Source: a bacterium (GTDB lineage Bacteria; Zhuqueibacterota; QNDG01; JAFGCO01). Taken from it: DNA of 64,000 nucleotides. Positions 17,440 through 27,514 of the stretch are shown here, piece by piece (position 1 is the first letter of the stretch; the number at the start of each line of letters is the position of its first letter). The notes beneath the pieces are model-generated. The model saw nothing but the letters and a program-made list of their open reading frames with translations. It was not told the DNA's origin and did not search any database. The position numbers and the translations under genes were made by a program. Where the stretch lies: assembly GCA_016932575.1 (NCBI GenBank), contig JAFGCO010000006.1, forward strand, positions 26,843 to 90,842. The letters run 5' to 3'.

Positions 17440-19890
17440 TCAGGAAAGATAATTTGCGATCCGGATAATATCTGCAAATACTCCGGCTGCGGTCACTTCC
17501 GCGCCTGCGCCCGGTCCCTTAATAACCAGAGGTAATTCATGATAGCGTTCAGTGGTCAATACCACCATATTGTCGCTGCCCGTCAATGCATAAAAGGGAT
17601 GGCTTTTATCAATCGCTTTCAAACTGACCGTGGCCTGACCGTTTTCCAATGTGGCAATATATCGCAGAACCTGATCCTGACCGGCTGCTTTATCTCTTTT
17701 TTTCGCAAACTGCGGGTCCGCCTTTTCCAGCGCCTGAAAGAAACTCTTGACATCTCCGGCTTTCTGGCAGGATTCTGGAAGAATATTTTCCAGCCGAACC
17801 TGCTCGGATTCGAGGATCAGTCCGGTTTCACGGGCGAGAATCAGTATTTTTCTGGCCACGTCCAAACCGTTCATGTCATCCCGGGGATCCGGTTCGGACA
17901 ATCCTTTGGCTTTGGCTTCTTTGACAATATCACTGAATTTTTTCTCTCCAGTAAATGAGTTGAAGATATAACTCAGTGTTCCGGACAGGATGGCTTCGAT
18001 TTTTACAATTGTATCTCCGGAGCTGACCAGATCATTTAATGTGCTGATCACGGGAAGGCCGGCACCCACATTGGCTTCATAGAGAAATTTTACCCCTTTT
18101 TGTGCAGCCGTATCCCTCAGATCTTTGTATCTGGAATAAGGTCCCGAGTTGGCGATTTTATTCGGTGTTACAATCGAAATGCTGGCACTCAGGATTTGTT
18201 TGTAATAATCAACGACGTCAGCGCTCCCTGTGCAATCCGCAAACACGGTGTTCGGGAGATTCATGTTCAGCATTTTGGTGATATATGCATGCAGGTCCAT
18301 TCGAGGACCGTTTTTCAATATATTCTGCCAATTGCCGGTGTCGATAGGTGTTGAGTCCAGAATCATATGATCAATATCACCGATTCCCATCAGACGAATA
18401 TCCAGAGCTTTTTCAGATCGAAGCTTGCTTTGCTGATTTCCCATTTGTTTCAGAAGGGTCGATCCAATCAGGCCCGTACCGATGATAAATACGTGCAGCG
18501 ATTTGGTATCAGAAAGAAAAAATGCCTCATGGAGCGCGTTAAGGGCCTTGGCTTCATCTTCGTCGGCAATCACCACTGAAATGTTCAATTCCGAAGATCC
18601 CTGGGCAATGGCCTGGACGTTTACGCCATTTTTCGCCAGCGCCTGAAAAAGACGAGAGGCGATTCCCGGTGTCCGGCGCATATTTTCTCCAACCACTGCG
18701 ACAATGGATACCCCGGTTTCAACATTAACCCGGTCCATATGTCCGGCGGATATTTCAAATGCGAATTCTTCTTCAATGGCCTTTTTGGCTGCATCTGCTT
18801 GGTTGGGCGCTATCGCAAAACAGATGGAATGTTCGGATGAGGCCTGTGTGATCAGAATGACATTGATTGCATTTTTTGCCAAAGCGCCGAACAGCCGTTT
18901 TGCAATACCAACAACTCCCATCATACCGCTACCCTGCACGCTGAGCAAAGCGGTTTGGTCGATTGAGGAGATGCCGCGCACAGGCTGATCTGAATCCAAA
19001 CCGGATCCGACAATGGTTCCTTTAAAGTCCGCATGAAAAATATTGCGAATATAAATCGGAATGTTGTGCTGTGCAGCCGGAATCATGGCAGGAGGGAAAA
19101 TTAATTTTGCTCCGAAATGGGAGAGTTCCATGGCTTCGTCCCAGCTTAAGTGGTCAATTGGAAACGCTTTGGCTACCTTTTTGGGATCAGCGGTCATGAT
19201 TCCATCCACATCAGTCCAGATTTCCACGGCTTCGGCTTTCAGGGCTGCTCCTATAAGGGTGGCAGTGTAGTCAGAGCCACCCCGGCCCAGTGTGGTAATC
19301 TCGCCCTTTGAAGTCATCCCGATAAATCCTGGTACAATGGGAACTTTTGTTTTGCCGCTTAATTGTTTCTGAACGTTGCTGATGGTAGACTCCCACTCGA
19401 TTTTGGCTTTTCCGAACTGGTCATCTGTCGCGATCAGCGTACGCGGATCTATCAATTCAACAGGGATGGATCTCGCGCTCAGACAACCGACAAGAATGAC
19501 AGAGGCGAGTCTTTCACCAAAGCTCAGAATCAAATCAAGAGATTTTGGGGAAAGTTCCTTGAGCAGATGGACACCATGAATGGCATCTTTTAATGCGGAC
19601 AGCAGTGATTCTGTATCATTGATCGTGTCTTTCTGCTTTGATTCAGGGATAAATGCCTGAATAACCTCAATATGTCGTTTTTGAATCACTTCAAGAGTTT
19701 GCAAATATGCATCATCTGAATTAACGGCGCTTTGGCTTAACTGCATCAGTTGATCGGTTACGCCGCCAAATGCGGAGAGAATAAGAACGATATCAGAATC
19801 GGATTGAATGGTCTTTTCCAGTCGGAGAAGCACACGTTCAATTTGTTGAATCCCGGTTAATGTTGAGCCGCCAAATTTCAATACTTTCAT
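17440..19890 (-). CDS. thrA: Bifunctional aspartokinase / homoserine dehydrogenase
   Basis: The 816-residue fusion catalyses the first step (aspartate phosphorylation) and third step (reduction of aspartate semialdehyde to homoserine) of the threonine/methionine pathway. The N-terminal kinase begins 'MKVLKFGGSTL' and has 'TLGRGGSDYTA'; two ACT regulatory regions (about 310-460) follow; the dehydrogenase has 'FIIGTGLIGSTLLKQM' for NAD(P) and 'YEANVGAGLPVI' for the active site. Amino-acid feedback on the ACT domains is expected from the family. The start is placed at ATG 19890 because the kinase motif begins exactly there; an in-frame ATG at 19959 would add 23 atypical residues. asd lies downstream. 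Confidence 0.95.
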   Translation of the reverse strand: MKVLKFGGSTLTGIQQIERVLLRLEKTIQSDSDIVLILSAFGGVTDQLMQLSQSAVNSDDAYLQTLEVIQKRHIEVIQAFIPESKQKDTINDTESLLSALKDAIHGVHLLKELSPKSLDLILSFGERLASVILVGCLSARSIPVELIDPRTLIATDDQFGKAKIEWESTISNVQKQLSGKTKVPIVPGFIGMTSKGEITTLGRGGSDYTATLIGAALKAEAVEIWTDVDGIMTADPKKVAKAFPIDHLSWDEAMELSHFGAKLIFPPAMIPAAQHNIPIYIRNIFHADFKGTIVGSGLDSDQPVRGISSIDQTALLSVQGSGMMGVVGIAKRLFGALAKNAINVILITQASSEHSICFAIAPNQADAAKKAIEEEFAFEISAGHMDRVNVETGVSIVAVVGENMRRTPGIASRLFQALAKNGVNVQAIAQGSSELNISVVIADEDEAKALNALHEAFFLSDTKSLHVFIIGTGLIGSTLLKQMGNQQSKLRSEKALDIRLMGIGDIDHMILDSTPIDTGNWQNILKNGPRMDLHAYITKMLNMNLPNTVFADCTGSADVVDYYKQILSASISIVTPNKIANSGPYSRYKDLRDTAAQKGVKFLYEANVGAGLPVISTLNDLVSSGDTIVKIEAILSGTLSYIFNSFTGEKKFSDIVKEAKAKGLSEPDPRDDMNGLDVARKILILARETGLILESEQVRLENILPESCQKAGDVKSFFQALEKADPQFAKKRDKAAGQDQVLRYIATLENGQATVSLKAIDKSHPFYALTGSDNMVVLTTERYHELPLVIKGPGAGAEVTAAGVFADIIRIANYLS

Positions 19891-20084
19891 GATGTTGCCT
19901 GTCTGTTTATTCATACAATGAATGACAGGAAATATACAAAAAAAACACTGAGAAGACAAGGAATAGATGGCAGGATTTATTTGAATTGGCCAATCGAAGC
20001 CGGGCTTTTTTTATATGCGATATTTCACGCCGGATAATGCTTGTAAAAGGTTTCCAACTCGTGTTTATTTTAACGGCCGGATTG

Positions 20085-20669
20085 TTAAAAATTGCCGAAT
20101 TTAATCGTCATTACCAATGTCGGACCACCCAGATCATTATTCGACAACTCAGTTCCGGTGTCCATAGAGGTGACAAATCTGTAGCTTCCGCCAAGACCAG
20201 CCCGGAAAAATTCGGTAATATTCAGCATGATGTGCACAGAAGGCTCGGCAATAAAAAATGTGTCATATTCATAATCGTCATTCCAATCGGTCGTATGACG
20301 TTCTGAAAAACCGGCCCCGCCACCTCCCAGCAATGCCATGATACTGAAATGGACAAGCTTGTTCGGTTGTTTGATATATTCAATTTCAATGCCGCCATAC
20401 CCCATATTCATTTTCATATCCGGATGTTCTTTTGATGCGATATCGGTCACCAGGCCGTATGCTCCACCTCCCAAAACAAATTGATGGTTGATGATCCATC
20501 CGCCACGGCCACCCATCATGAACGCGGCTTCCTGATATACGCTTCCGATCTTGCAGACCGGTCCTCCGAATCCTCCGCTTTTAAAATCGCCGCTGATCAG
20601 GGTTTCCTGTCGGGCTGTTAATACACCCGAAAAAACGAGTAAAAATAACATACACGCTTTATATCTCAT
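20085..20669 (-). CDS. Small outer-membrane beta-barrel protein, function unknown
   Basis: A 194-residue product with signal peptide (residues 1-18, 'ACMLFLLVFSGVLTA') followed by alternating glycine/aromatic strands ('AFMMGGRGGWIINHQFVLGG', 'GLGGSYRFV') and a terminal aromatic residue ('TIKFGNF'), the pattern of a small eight-stranded outer-membrane barrel. It carries no enzyme motif. It sits at the end of the minus-strand envelope block, 35 bp after the zinc-ribbon gene, and may be cotranscribed with it. Confidence 0.7.
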   Translation of the reverse strand: MRYKACMLFLLVFSGVLTARQETLISGDFKSGGFGGPVCKIGSVYQEAAFMMGGRGGWIINHQFVLGGGAYGLVTDIASKEHPDMKMNMGYGGIEIEYIKQPNKLVHFSIMALLGGGGAGFSERHTTDWNDDYEYDTFFIAEPSVHIMLNITEFFRAGLGGSYRFVTSMDTGTELSNNDLGGPTLVMTIKFGNF

Positions 20670-20704
20670 TGTTCCCCCGAAATTGTATCATTTATTTTCT
20701 GTGC

Positions 20705-21232
20705 TTAAAATGTTCCCCACTCCTGTTTGCCGGGAATCCAGGCGGAGGGATAGAGAAATTTGAATGCCCTTGCAGCTTTATCTATTTTTTCTGATTTTTG
20801 CTGCAGAGCTTTTTTTCGTTTGTCCAGTTGTGCACCGAATTTTTTTTCAATGAATGCTTCTGCTGCTTTTTCACGGTCCTCTTCCGAAGCGAATTGCTCC
20901 CGGATCTGCTTCAACTCACCGGCATCCAGCCAGAATCCACCGCATTTTGGGCATTCGTCCACAGCCACTGCCATTTGTGTGCTGAAAAAATGCCGCATCA
21001 TAATGACGTTTTTGCATTTGGGGCAAGATCGCTTTTTAGTATAATTCACCGCAATTTCCGGGCTTTTCTCAATTTTCAGCAAGGCTTCGCCTATGTGCTC
21101 GCTGGGTTCGTCGACTTTTTGAAGCTCAAACCAGTCGAACCAAATGCCTCCGCAGCCGTTTCGACATACATCAACGGTGAGTTTCTCAACAGTGAAAGGC
21201 TGCAGCTCATGATCACATGCAGGGCATTTCAT
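20705..21232 (-). CDS. Zinc-ribbon protein (two zf-TFIIB-like domains)
   Basis: The 175-residue product contains two zinc-ribbon units: 'MKCPACDHEL' paired with 'VDVCRNGCGGIWFDWFEL' and 'SCPKCKNVIM' paired with 'VDECPKCGGFWLDAGEL'. The C..C...C..CGG-W-D-EL pattern is the zf-TFIIB signature of small bacterial proteins of unknown role. A lysine-rich helix follows. ATG 21232 is preferred to ATG 21244 because GGAGG lies at the right distance in front of it. A related unit is found at the C-terminus of the M48 protease at 31943-33730. Confidence 0.85.
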   Translation of the reverse strand: MKCPACDHELQPFTVEKLTVDVCRNGCGGIWFDWFELQKVDEPSEHIGEALLKIEKSPEIAVNYTKKRSCPKCKNVIMMRHFFSTQMAVAVDECPKCGGFWLDAGELKQIREQFASEEDREKAAEAFIEKKFGAQLDKRKKALQQKSEKIDKAARAFKFLYPSAWIPGKQEWGTF

Positions 21233-21250
21233 GGTATCCTCCATAAGATA

Positions 21251-21745
21251 TTAATTCATGGATGAGATGATAAATTCCATATCATTCCAGTTAAACTGTC
21301 TGGCAAGTTTCAGAGCCTCTTCAGCAGAGACATTTTTAAAGCTCAGGGATAGAAACGCGCCTTCATTTTCCTCCCGTTGAATCACGACGATAATGAGGAT
21401 TTCTTTTCTTGATTTCCGATGGGTTCGAAATACCTGAAATCCGTCGATGGTTTCCGTTGTAATGGACGATCCGGCAGATTCGAAATGGAGATTACTGTCG
21501 AGCCAGCCGGTTTCAGAAGCCTGGTTGGTGATAAAAATAACGGAGTTCAAAAATTTGTCTTCTTGCGTATATCTTCGGGAAGCATTGATCATTTTAATGT
21601 GATTGTGATACGAGTTGAATCCCTCGGCAGGCCCAGCCTGCCAGCCCGGCAGATCGGGCAGCAGCGGTTTTAATGAGTCGAGTGGATCGGCAAAGACATA
21701 TGCAATCAATACCAGACCCATGCATAAAAACCATTTTTTGTTCAT
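21251..21745 (-). CDS. Exported protein of unknown function
   Basis: A 164-residue product with an N-terminal signal peptide ('WFLCMGLVLIAYVFADP') when started at ATG 21745, which has GGGATC upstream; longer in-frame starts would bury the signal. The mature part begins with 'LKPLLPDLPGWQAGPAEGF', a motif seen in periplasmic proteins of unknown function, and continues with beta strands. It ends 6 bp before the zinc-ribbon gene, so the two are probably cotranscribed. Confidence 0.65.
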   Translation of the reverse strand: MNKKWFLCMGLVLIAYVFADPLDSLKPLLPDLPGWQAGPAEGFNSYHNHIKMINASRRYTQEDKFLNSVIFITNQASETGWLDSNLHFESAGSSITTETIDGFQVFRTHRKSRKEILIIVVIQREENEGAFLSLSFKNVSAEEALKLARQFNWNDMEFIISSMN

Positions 21746-21911
21746 TTCAATGGATCCCTGTTCGTTAATTTTTTTCTCATGGTTCATTTCTCCGAATATA
21801 TTTTTATCGACAGGGCGAATGGACACACACTCTCTTTATCATTGTTATTTTCAGTGATAACGCAAGTATTGGACGAAACGTCCTTTTTAATAATCATACT
21901 GCTTTCAGAAT

Positions 21912-23021
21912 TTAAAATTGATAGATCCACCCGGCTCCGATCTCAAGACCGGAAAGCGACACATCTGTGCTATACGAACCGGTCCAGTATTTCAGTCTTC
22001 CGATAAGTTGAGATTTATTTGAGAGTTTCATTTCCGGTGTCAGCACGATACCTATCAGGTTTGAACCTTCATATATACCGGTTTCCTCATAAAACCTGCC
22101 TTCGATTCCATAGGACATGGAAAAAGCATTGCTGTGACGATGCTTATACTGGCCGGAGAACTCTATATGATTCGGATATGATTTTTCCCTTTCTGCCACG
22201 AGCTTATATGTACCGGTCGAATCGGAACCGATGATCCGGTTTTTTGCTTTGCTTCGATACCGTAGTAACAGCGTCAGTATATCATATTCGAAGTAGGTTT
22301 TAAATTGTATATTTGTCACCATTTTATTCCCGGATTTGAATACCTCCAGGGTATCTGCATATGTATCTGATCCATAAGATGTGAAGATGAAATCACCTGA
22401 GAGTGTGCTGAGTGTGCCGACACGGATATCGAGACCGGCAGTGAGTAACAGTTCGTTACCCGGTTTGTATACAGCTTCCGTTTTTTTCAGCGGGACGAAT
22501 CCTCCCCGAATCTGATAGGCCAATCCCAATCCCAGGACGGCTCCATCATTGACAGGAAGCGCCCAGGTTACGCCTGGCGAAAGATTAAATCCCTGACCGA
22601 AACTGGGAACAATAAAGTTCCAGTAATGCTGACTGATGAACATTGAAGTCTGAAACTCCGCACTGTCCAGAGCCGTCTTCCCTGTGGGCATTCCCAGACC
22701 CAGGTTGAACACAAGATTTTGATCCTCCAGATAATAATTCCATGAAATCTGCGTGTCACTCAATCCGGCAATCTCGCCCATATCCTTGCCGTTTGCATTG
22801 GCATAACTTGTATATATCGAAAGAGAGGTTTCCCGGGAAATCGGCCAGTAAACCTCGACCGGTACGCTGAATTCACTGAGAGAACTGTCATTATCAATGG
22901 TGTAACTCTGATGAATCCCCTGTATGCGAAAAAATCCTTGTTGGCCAATCACATAATTTTCTTCAGCCGGGAGTGATCCGGCAATCATCAGTAAAAAAAT
23001 CCATATCAATTTTCTGGTCAT
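21912..23021 (-). CDS. Outer-membrane porin-like beta-barrel protein
   Basis: The 369-residue product has a signal peptide ('LIWIFLLMIAGSLPAEEN') and then a long run of amphipathic strands with turns rich in Asn/Gly/Asp, ending in 'GAGWIYQF', a typical C-terminal barrel strand with final phenylalanine. The size fits a 12-16 stranded barrel of the transporter/porin type. It starts 27 bp after the stop of the 1469-residue propeller gene and is probably in the same transcript. Confidence 0.75.
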   Translation of the reverse strand: MTRKLIWIFLLMIAGSLPAEENYVIGQQGFFRIQGIHQSYTIDNDSSLSEFSVPVEVYWPISRETSLSIYTSYANANGKDMGEIAGLSDTQISWNYYLEDQNLVFNLGLGMPTGKTALDSAEFQTSMFISQHYWNFIVPSFGQGFNLSPGVTWALPVNDGAVLGLGLAYQIRGGFVPLKKTEAVYKPGNELLLTAGLDIRVGTLSTLSGDFIFTSYGSDTYADTLEVFKSGNKMVTNIQFKTYFEYDILTLLLRYRSKAKNRIIGSDSTGTYKLVAEREKSYPNHIEFSGQYKHRHSNAFSMSYGIEGRFYEETGIYEGSNLIGIVLTPEMKLSNKSQLIGRLKYWTGSYSTDVSLSGLEIGAGWIYQF

Positions 23022-23048
23022 GCACGCCTCCGAATCACTGCAGCGAAT

Positions 23049-26000
23049 CTACTGCAGGCGAATCATTTTTTTGGTTGCTGTGAAATGAGGTGTAGACAGA
23101 CGATAAAAATACAAACCACTGGCGCATTGGCGGCCCCAGGCATCCGTACCATCCCAGAATTTTGTGTGATTACCAGCGGGCAGGGTTTGATAAATCCATG
23201 TTTGCACGCATTCCCCGAGAACATTGTAGATCTCCAAGCGTACACGGGTCCGCTCTGCCAGTTGAAAATCAATGGTGGTCGTCGGATTGAAAGGATTTGG
23301 ATAATTCTGTCTCAATCTGAAATGCTGGGGAGAGAGCGGAATATCTTCTCGCTGGATCTCTGCATATTCCAAAGTTCCCAGAATCAGTTTCAGCCGTCGG
23401 GGAGGATGAATTTTTGCTTGGTGATTCTGAAGAGGAATCGAGGCGCCGTGGTCCAGATCAAGCAGCCAGATATGAAAATGATCCGGTATGTCTGTTTGCT
23501 GATTTAAAACAATTTCAGCCAGCCCTGTTCCGGATGCGGATTTGATTTCTAATTCCCAGCATGCGCCTTTGGTGGAAATTTGTTTATAATTGGCTGAAAA
23601 CCTAAGCCGTTGTTCCAGAATATTCAATTGCAGTGTGTTTCTGATAGCCGGTGGTTTCAAATAGTCGCACGCGTCTTTAATGTCACTGGCATCCCGCAGC
23701 ATGCCCACATAGTTGTTCTGGTCCGTAAATCCAGAACTCATATCTCTGGCACTCAGTTGTATTACAATTTCACCCGGTTTACATTCTTTGCCTCGTCCGG
23801 ATTTGGGCAATGGACTCGCAGACACCGGCGGCACCAGAAGTTCTGCAGAGCCATTGGCATACACAAAATAGCCTTCCCACGGATTGAGAACGGTCTGGTC
23901 ATAAAAATATTCTTCATCATAACTCGCTACAGGCGGATCCACGCTGGCACCCCTTACAGAAACGCTGCTCCATGCCACCGGAAATGTAAAGGGATTTCCA
24001 ATCTGATTCCATCCCTTTTGCAGTAAAATCTGATAAGGGGTTCTGGAGTCCACTGAAAGTACGTTATCGATGTCAAAGTCTATTCCCTCGTGGGTGATTA
24101 CCCAGAACGCTTTGCCCGGTTCAGAATTCCACAATGCTTCGCCCGGCCGATATTCCCGGTAATAAGCCGTATCAGCTGCACTGTCGTTCCACCAATAAAA
24201 AACACGCCACAGTTTGGTGTTGTAGCTCCCGAGTTCATCGGTAAAGACACGTCCGATATTGCGTTCAGTTAAATGGTAGGGAATGGTCAGCATACCATAC
24301 GTTTCCGGGAGAGAGATTTTTTCTGAAGCAACTGAAGGAGAGACAACGATTAACCAGTTGGCTGTGGCGTCATCGCTTCCGGATAGAATTGTTTTTTCCT
24401 GAGTGACAGAATTGATTCTGGCGATATAATAAGCCAGCCCGTCCGGTGGAATTTCGGCAGCTTCCAATTCCACAGTATAATCAAGCAGACCCCGTTCAAA
24501 TTCCAGTGAATCCCAGTCTGCCTGGCCGGAGGAGCGGTAATAGAGAAATATCCGGTCGAAAATCTGGGCTCCGCTGGCGAGTGTTATTGAGAAGGATGAA
24601 TCCGAGGAAAGCTTGCTGGGCAGAATATCGGGATTTATTTGGAACAGTGTGCCTCGGCCTGTCAGCTGGACAGTATTCAGACCCTGGGCTGTATTGGATT
24701 CGATGATCAGGTAGGCTGTATCCGGCAGCAGTTCCGCGGGTGCAAATGCCACAGATAAAAAGCTGGTATCGCCAGGTGCGGCCAAAGCGGGCTCAGGTCC
24801 GAATACAACAGAGAATTGAGATCCGGGAGGATCGATCGCTGCATTGTAAATCTGCAGTTCCTGATTTCCGATATTGATCATTGAAAGGGTGTCGATTTTT
24901 GTTGTGTTTCTTACCACACGCCCGAACATCCAGGGATCCGGATGCACGGCCATGAGCGGCGATCCCCCCGACCCGGTCATTGATAAAGTGTCCGGTGAGG
25001 AGGGGGCGTTGCTTATCACAATCAGATCGGCTTCTTTGATACCACCGGACTGGGGGGTAAAATTGACTATGATGATATGCGTACTGTCCGGATGCGGACT
25101 GACAGTTGCCGGATCGCCCCCCTGAACCAGTTCAAAATCTTCTGATCCTAAAATATAACTTTCATAAATTGACAGTTCAGCAGCGCCCGGATTGGTAATG
25201 ATCACAGATTTACGGATGTCTTCATCCGGAGACAGAATGCCGAAATCGAGGGATGACGGATTAAAATTTAACATGGCCTGGTCAGATGATCCCTGCAAAC
25301 GAACCGTGTCCGGAGAAGTGGGCGAATTGGAATAAATAACCAGAAATGCCTGAAAAGTGCCCCCGAGAACGGGTTTGAATTTGACAGAAATCGATCCCTG
25401 GCTGCCCGGATCAAAAGGAGAGGGAGCAGAGTGAGTTTCTTCATACAACACGCCGTCCTGAGTGTTGATCAGCTGCGTGTCCGTGATGTCCAGTTCGGCA
25501 CTGCCGATATTTTGTATTTGCAGGGTCTGTGTTGCCGAGTCGCCGGCCATGACATTGCCGAAATCGATCCTATAGGCGGATAAAGCCAGTTGGGGGCTTC
25601 CGACCTCCTCGACCGTGTATAAGGCCAGTCCCCGTTCCGTTCCCACCCATAAGTTTCCGTTGATGTCAAATGCCAGATCATTGATGCCGTTATCGATCAG
25701 TCCGGAGTTTTTGACCGTATACCATGATGTGTCTCCGGGGGCATATTTCACCAAGCCCTGGCTCGTGCCGATCCAAAGATTGCCGGATTTACTGACGGTT
25801 AAGGCACGAATGATATTGCTCGGCAAATCCGGGTCTACGGTTTCCCATTCCCAGGTTTCGTTTTTTAATACCCATAATCCCTGGTCCGTCCCGACCCATA
25901 AGTTGTTCTCATTGTCAACGGTCATGTCCAATACGTACGTGGCTGTAATACCATCGGGTGCCAGGGTGACTTCTTCAGTGATCGTGTTGAATTGACGAAT

Positions 26001-27458
26001 GACAAAATTCTGGGCAAACAGCCACAAGTTGTCTTCGTGGTCCGCCGCAATCACCGTATTATCATTGGTCTGAAGCTCCACAACTTCCTGTGTTGTATAA
26101 GGAATCCAGTCCGCGCCGTCATATTTTCCCAGCCCCTTCTCAGTACTGACCCAGACAGTGTAAGACGCATCCATGACACTTGTCAATATGTAATTGCCGG
26201 GGATACCGTAGCCGGGGGAGATATGATTCTCCCAGACAGAGTTGCTGAACAAATAGACACCGGCGCCTTCCGTGCCGACGAACAGCGTTCCACCGTGATC
26301 AACCAGGATGCTCCTGATTGGTGCCGCAGGCGCATTGCCGCCTTCATAGGTATTCCAGCCAGCCCCGTCATACAATGTGACAACATTTCCCGTGCTGATC
26401 CAGAGGCCTTCGTTCTGGTTTCTTGAAGCCAGATTCTGCACCGACGGACTTGGCAGCTCGGAGTTGGAAGTAACATAACTTGTCGACCAGACCGAGCCGG
26501 ACAGCTTTGCAAGACCTTGTGTGGTACCGATCCATTTGTCGTTCAGCTCATCGATATGAATGGCATGAACCGCATTGGCGGGAATTCCGGTACCTGGAAA
26601 GCTGTAAGCAATCCAGCTAGTCCCGGGATAATAAGCCAGGCCGCCGTTTTCGGTACCGACCCAGGGAACGTTCACATTGTCAAATGCGATAGCGCGGATA
26701 TTGTTGTCCGGAAAACCGGGTGCAGCACCTGACTGATAAAAATCCCAGTCGCTTTGGGCGATTTGCTCGGCAAGCCCCGAGCCTGGTGTGCCGACCCATG
26801 GCACACCCTCCGAATCGAATGCGACAGCGGATAATTCATCGGAAGGAAGTCCTCCGGGCGACTGATACCACGTTTGCCATAGATCATCAGTGGTTCGCCG
26901 GGCAAGACCATCGGCCGTAGCGATCCAGAGCCAGTTATTGCTATCGTCAAAGGCCAGGTCACGAATCAAATTGCTGGGCAGATTGTCCTCTGTGGTCGTA
27001 TTGATAACCGAAAAGTCATCCGTATCGCTGTGGTAGATGCCCAGCCCGTTCGACAGAGTGCCAACTATGGGCAGTCCGTCTGTATCCAGGGTCAATGTAT
27101 TGACAACCTGGGAGGGCAGTCCGTCATTTGTGTCGTAAAGTGTCCAGTCATTCCCTGCAAGCTTTGCCAATCCCTGCCGGGTGCCGATCCACTTTTCATT
27201 ATTGGATCCGATGACGATATCCAGAATTTCAACATTTGGCAAATCAGAATTCGCACTGTTTAAATGTTCCAGAGTCTGATCGGTGACTTTATTGATTTTT
27301 ACAAGACCGCAGGTGGTTCCTACCCAAAGCGTATCAAATTCCTGAGCGATGGCTGTGATTTGATCGCCATTGGTGAAATTAAACCATTCCGGTTCCTGAC
27401 CCCGGATCAAACTGGTTAAAATAATGAGAACAATGATAATGCGAACCAAGTTTTTCAT
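23049..27458 (-). CDS. 1469-residue secreted propeller protein with type IX-like sorting domain
   Basis: A secreted protein: signal peptide (residues 1-20), then more than a dozen repeats of the two-component-regulator propeller type ('NEKWIGTRQGLAKL', 'NLWVGTERGLALY'; about 30-630), each giving W-x-G-T blades; then three HYDIN/choice-of-anchor-D-like Ig domains (about 640-960, 'IDFGNVMAGDS', 'LDFGILSPDED', 'WMFGRVVRNTT'); a further region to about 1360; and a C-terminal sorting domain starting 'LRQNYPNPFNPTTTIDF'. This C-terminal domain is typical of FCB bacteria with type IX or similar export. The protein is probably displayed on the cell surface. Between the CsgG-like lipoprotein and the porin-like gene, it is likely part of an envelope operon. 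Confidence 0.85.
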   Translation of the reverse strand: MKNLVRIIIVLIILTSLIRGQEPEWFNFTNGDQITAIAQEFDTLWVGTTCGLVKINKVTDQTLEHLNSANSDLPNVEILDIVIGSNNEKWIGTRQGLAKLAGNDWTLYDTNDGLPSQVVNTLTLDTDGLPIVGTLSNGLGIYHSDTDDFSVINTTTEDNLPSNLIRDLAFDDSNNWLWIATADGLARRTTDDLWQTWYQSPGGLPSDELSAVAFDSEGVPWVGTPGSGLAEQIAQSDWDFYQSGAAPGFPDNNIRAIAFDNVNVPWVGTENGGLAYYPGTSWIAYSFPGTGIPANAVHAIHIDELNDKWIGTTQGLAKLSGSVWSTSYVTSNSELPSPSVQNLASRNQNEGLWISTGNVVTLYDGAGWNTYEGGNAPAAPIRSILVDHGGTLFVGTEGAGVYLFSNSVWENHISPGYGIPGNYILTSVMDASYTVWVSTEKGLGKYDGADWIPYTTQEVVELQTNDNTVIAADHEDNLWLFAQNFVIRQFNTITEEVTLAPDGITATYVLDMTVDNENNLWVGTDQGLWVLKNETWEWETVDPDLPSNIIRALTVSKSGNLWIGTSQGLVKYAPGDTSWYTVKNSGLIDNGINDLAFDINGNLWVGTERGLALYTVEEVGSPQLALSAYRIDFGNVMAGDSATQTLQIQNIGSAELDITDTQLINTQDGVLYEETHSAPSPFDPGSQGSISVKFKPVLGGTFQAFLVIYSNSPTSPDTVRLQGSSDQAMLNFNPSSLDFGILSPDEDIRKSVIITNPGAAELSIYESYILGSEDFELVQGGDPATVSPHPDSTHIIIVNFTPQSGGIKEADLIVISNAPSSPDTLSMTGSGGSPLMAVHPDPWMFGRVVRNTTKIDTLSMINIGNQELQIYNAAIDPPGSQFSVVFGPEPALAAPGDTSFLSVAFAPAELLPDTAYLIIESNTAQGLNTVQLTGRGTLFQINPDILPSKLSSDSSFSITLASGAQIFDRIFLYYRSSGQADWDSLEFERGLLDYTVELEAAEIPPDGLAYYIARINSVTQEKTILSGSDDATANWLIVVSPSVASEKISLPETYGMLTIPYHLTERNIGRVFTDELGSYNTKLWRVFYWWNDSAADTAYYREYRPGEALWNSEPGKAFWVITHEGIDFDIDNVLSVDSRTPYQILLQKGWNQIGNPFTFPVAWSSVSVRGASVDPPVASYDEEYFYDQTVLNPWEGYFVYANGSAELLVPPVSASPLPKSGRGKECKPGEIVIQLSARDMSSGFTDQNNYVGMLRDASDIKDACDYLKPPAIRNTLQLNILEQRLRFSANYKQISTKGACWELEIKSASGTGLAEIVLNQQTDIPDHFHIWLLDLDHGASIPLQNHQAKIHPPRRLKLILGTLEYAEIQREDIPLSPQHFRLRQNYPNPFNPTTTIDFQLAERTRVRLEIYNVLGECVQTWIYQTLPAGNHTKFWDGTDAWGRQCASGLYFYRLSTPHFTATKKMIRLQ

Positions 27459-27514
27459 AACGAATTGCCTCTCAATCGTCTAATGCCTGTTTTCAATAGT
27501 GAAGGAATCCGGCT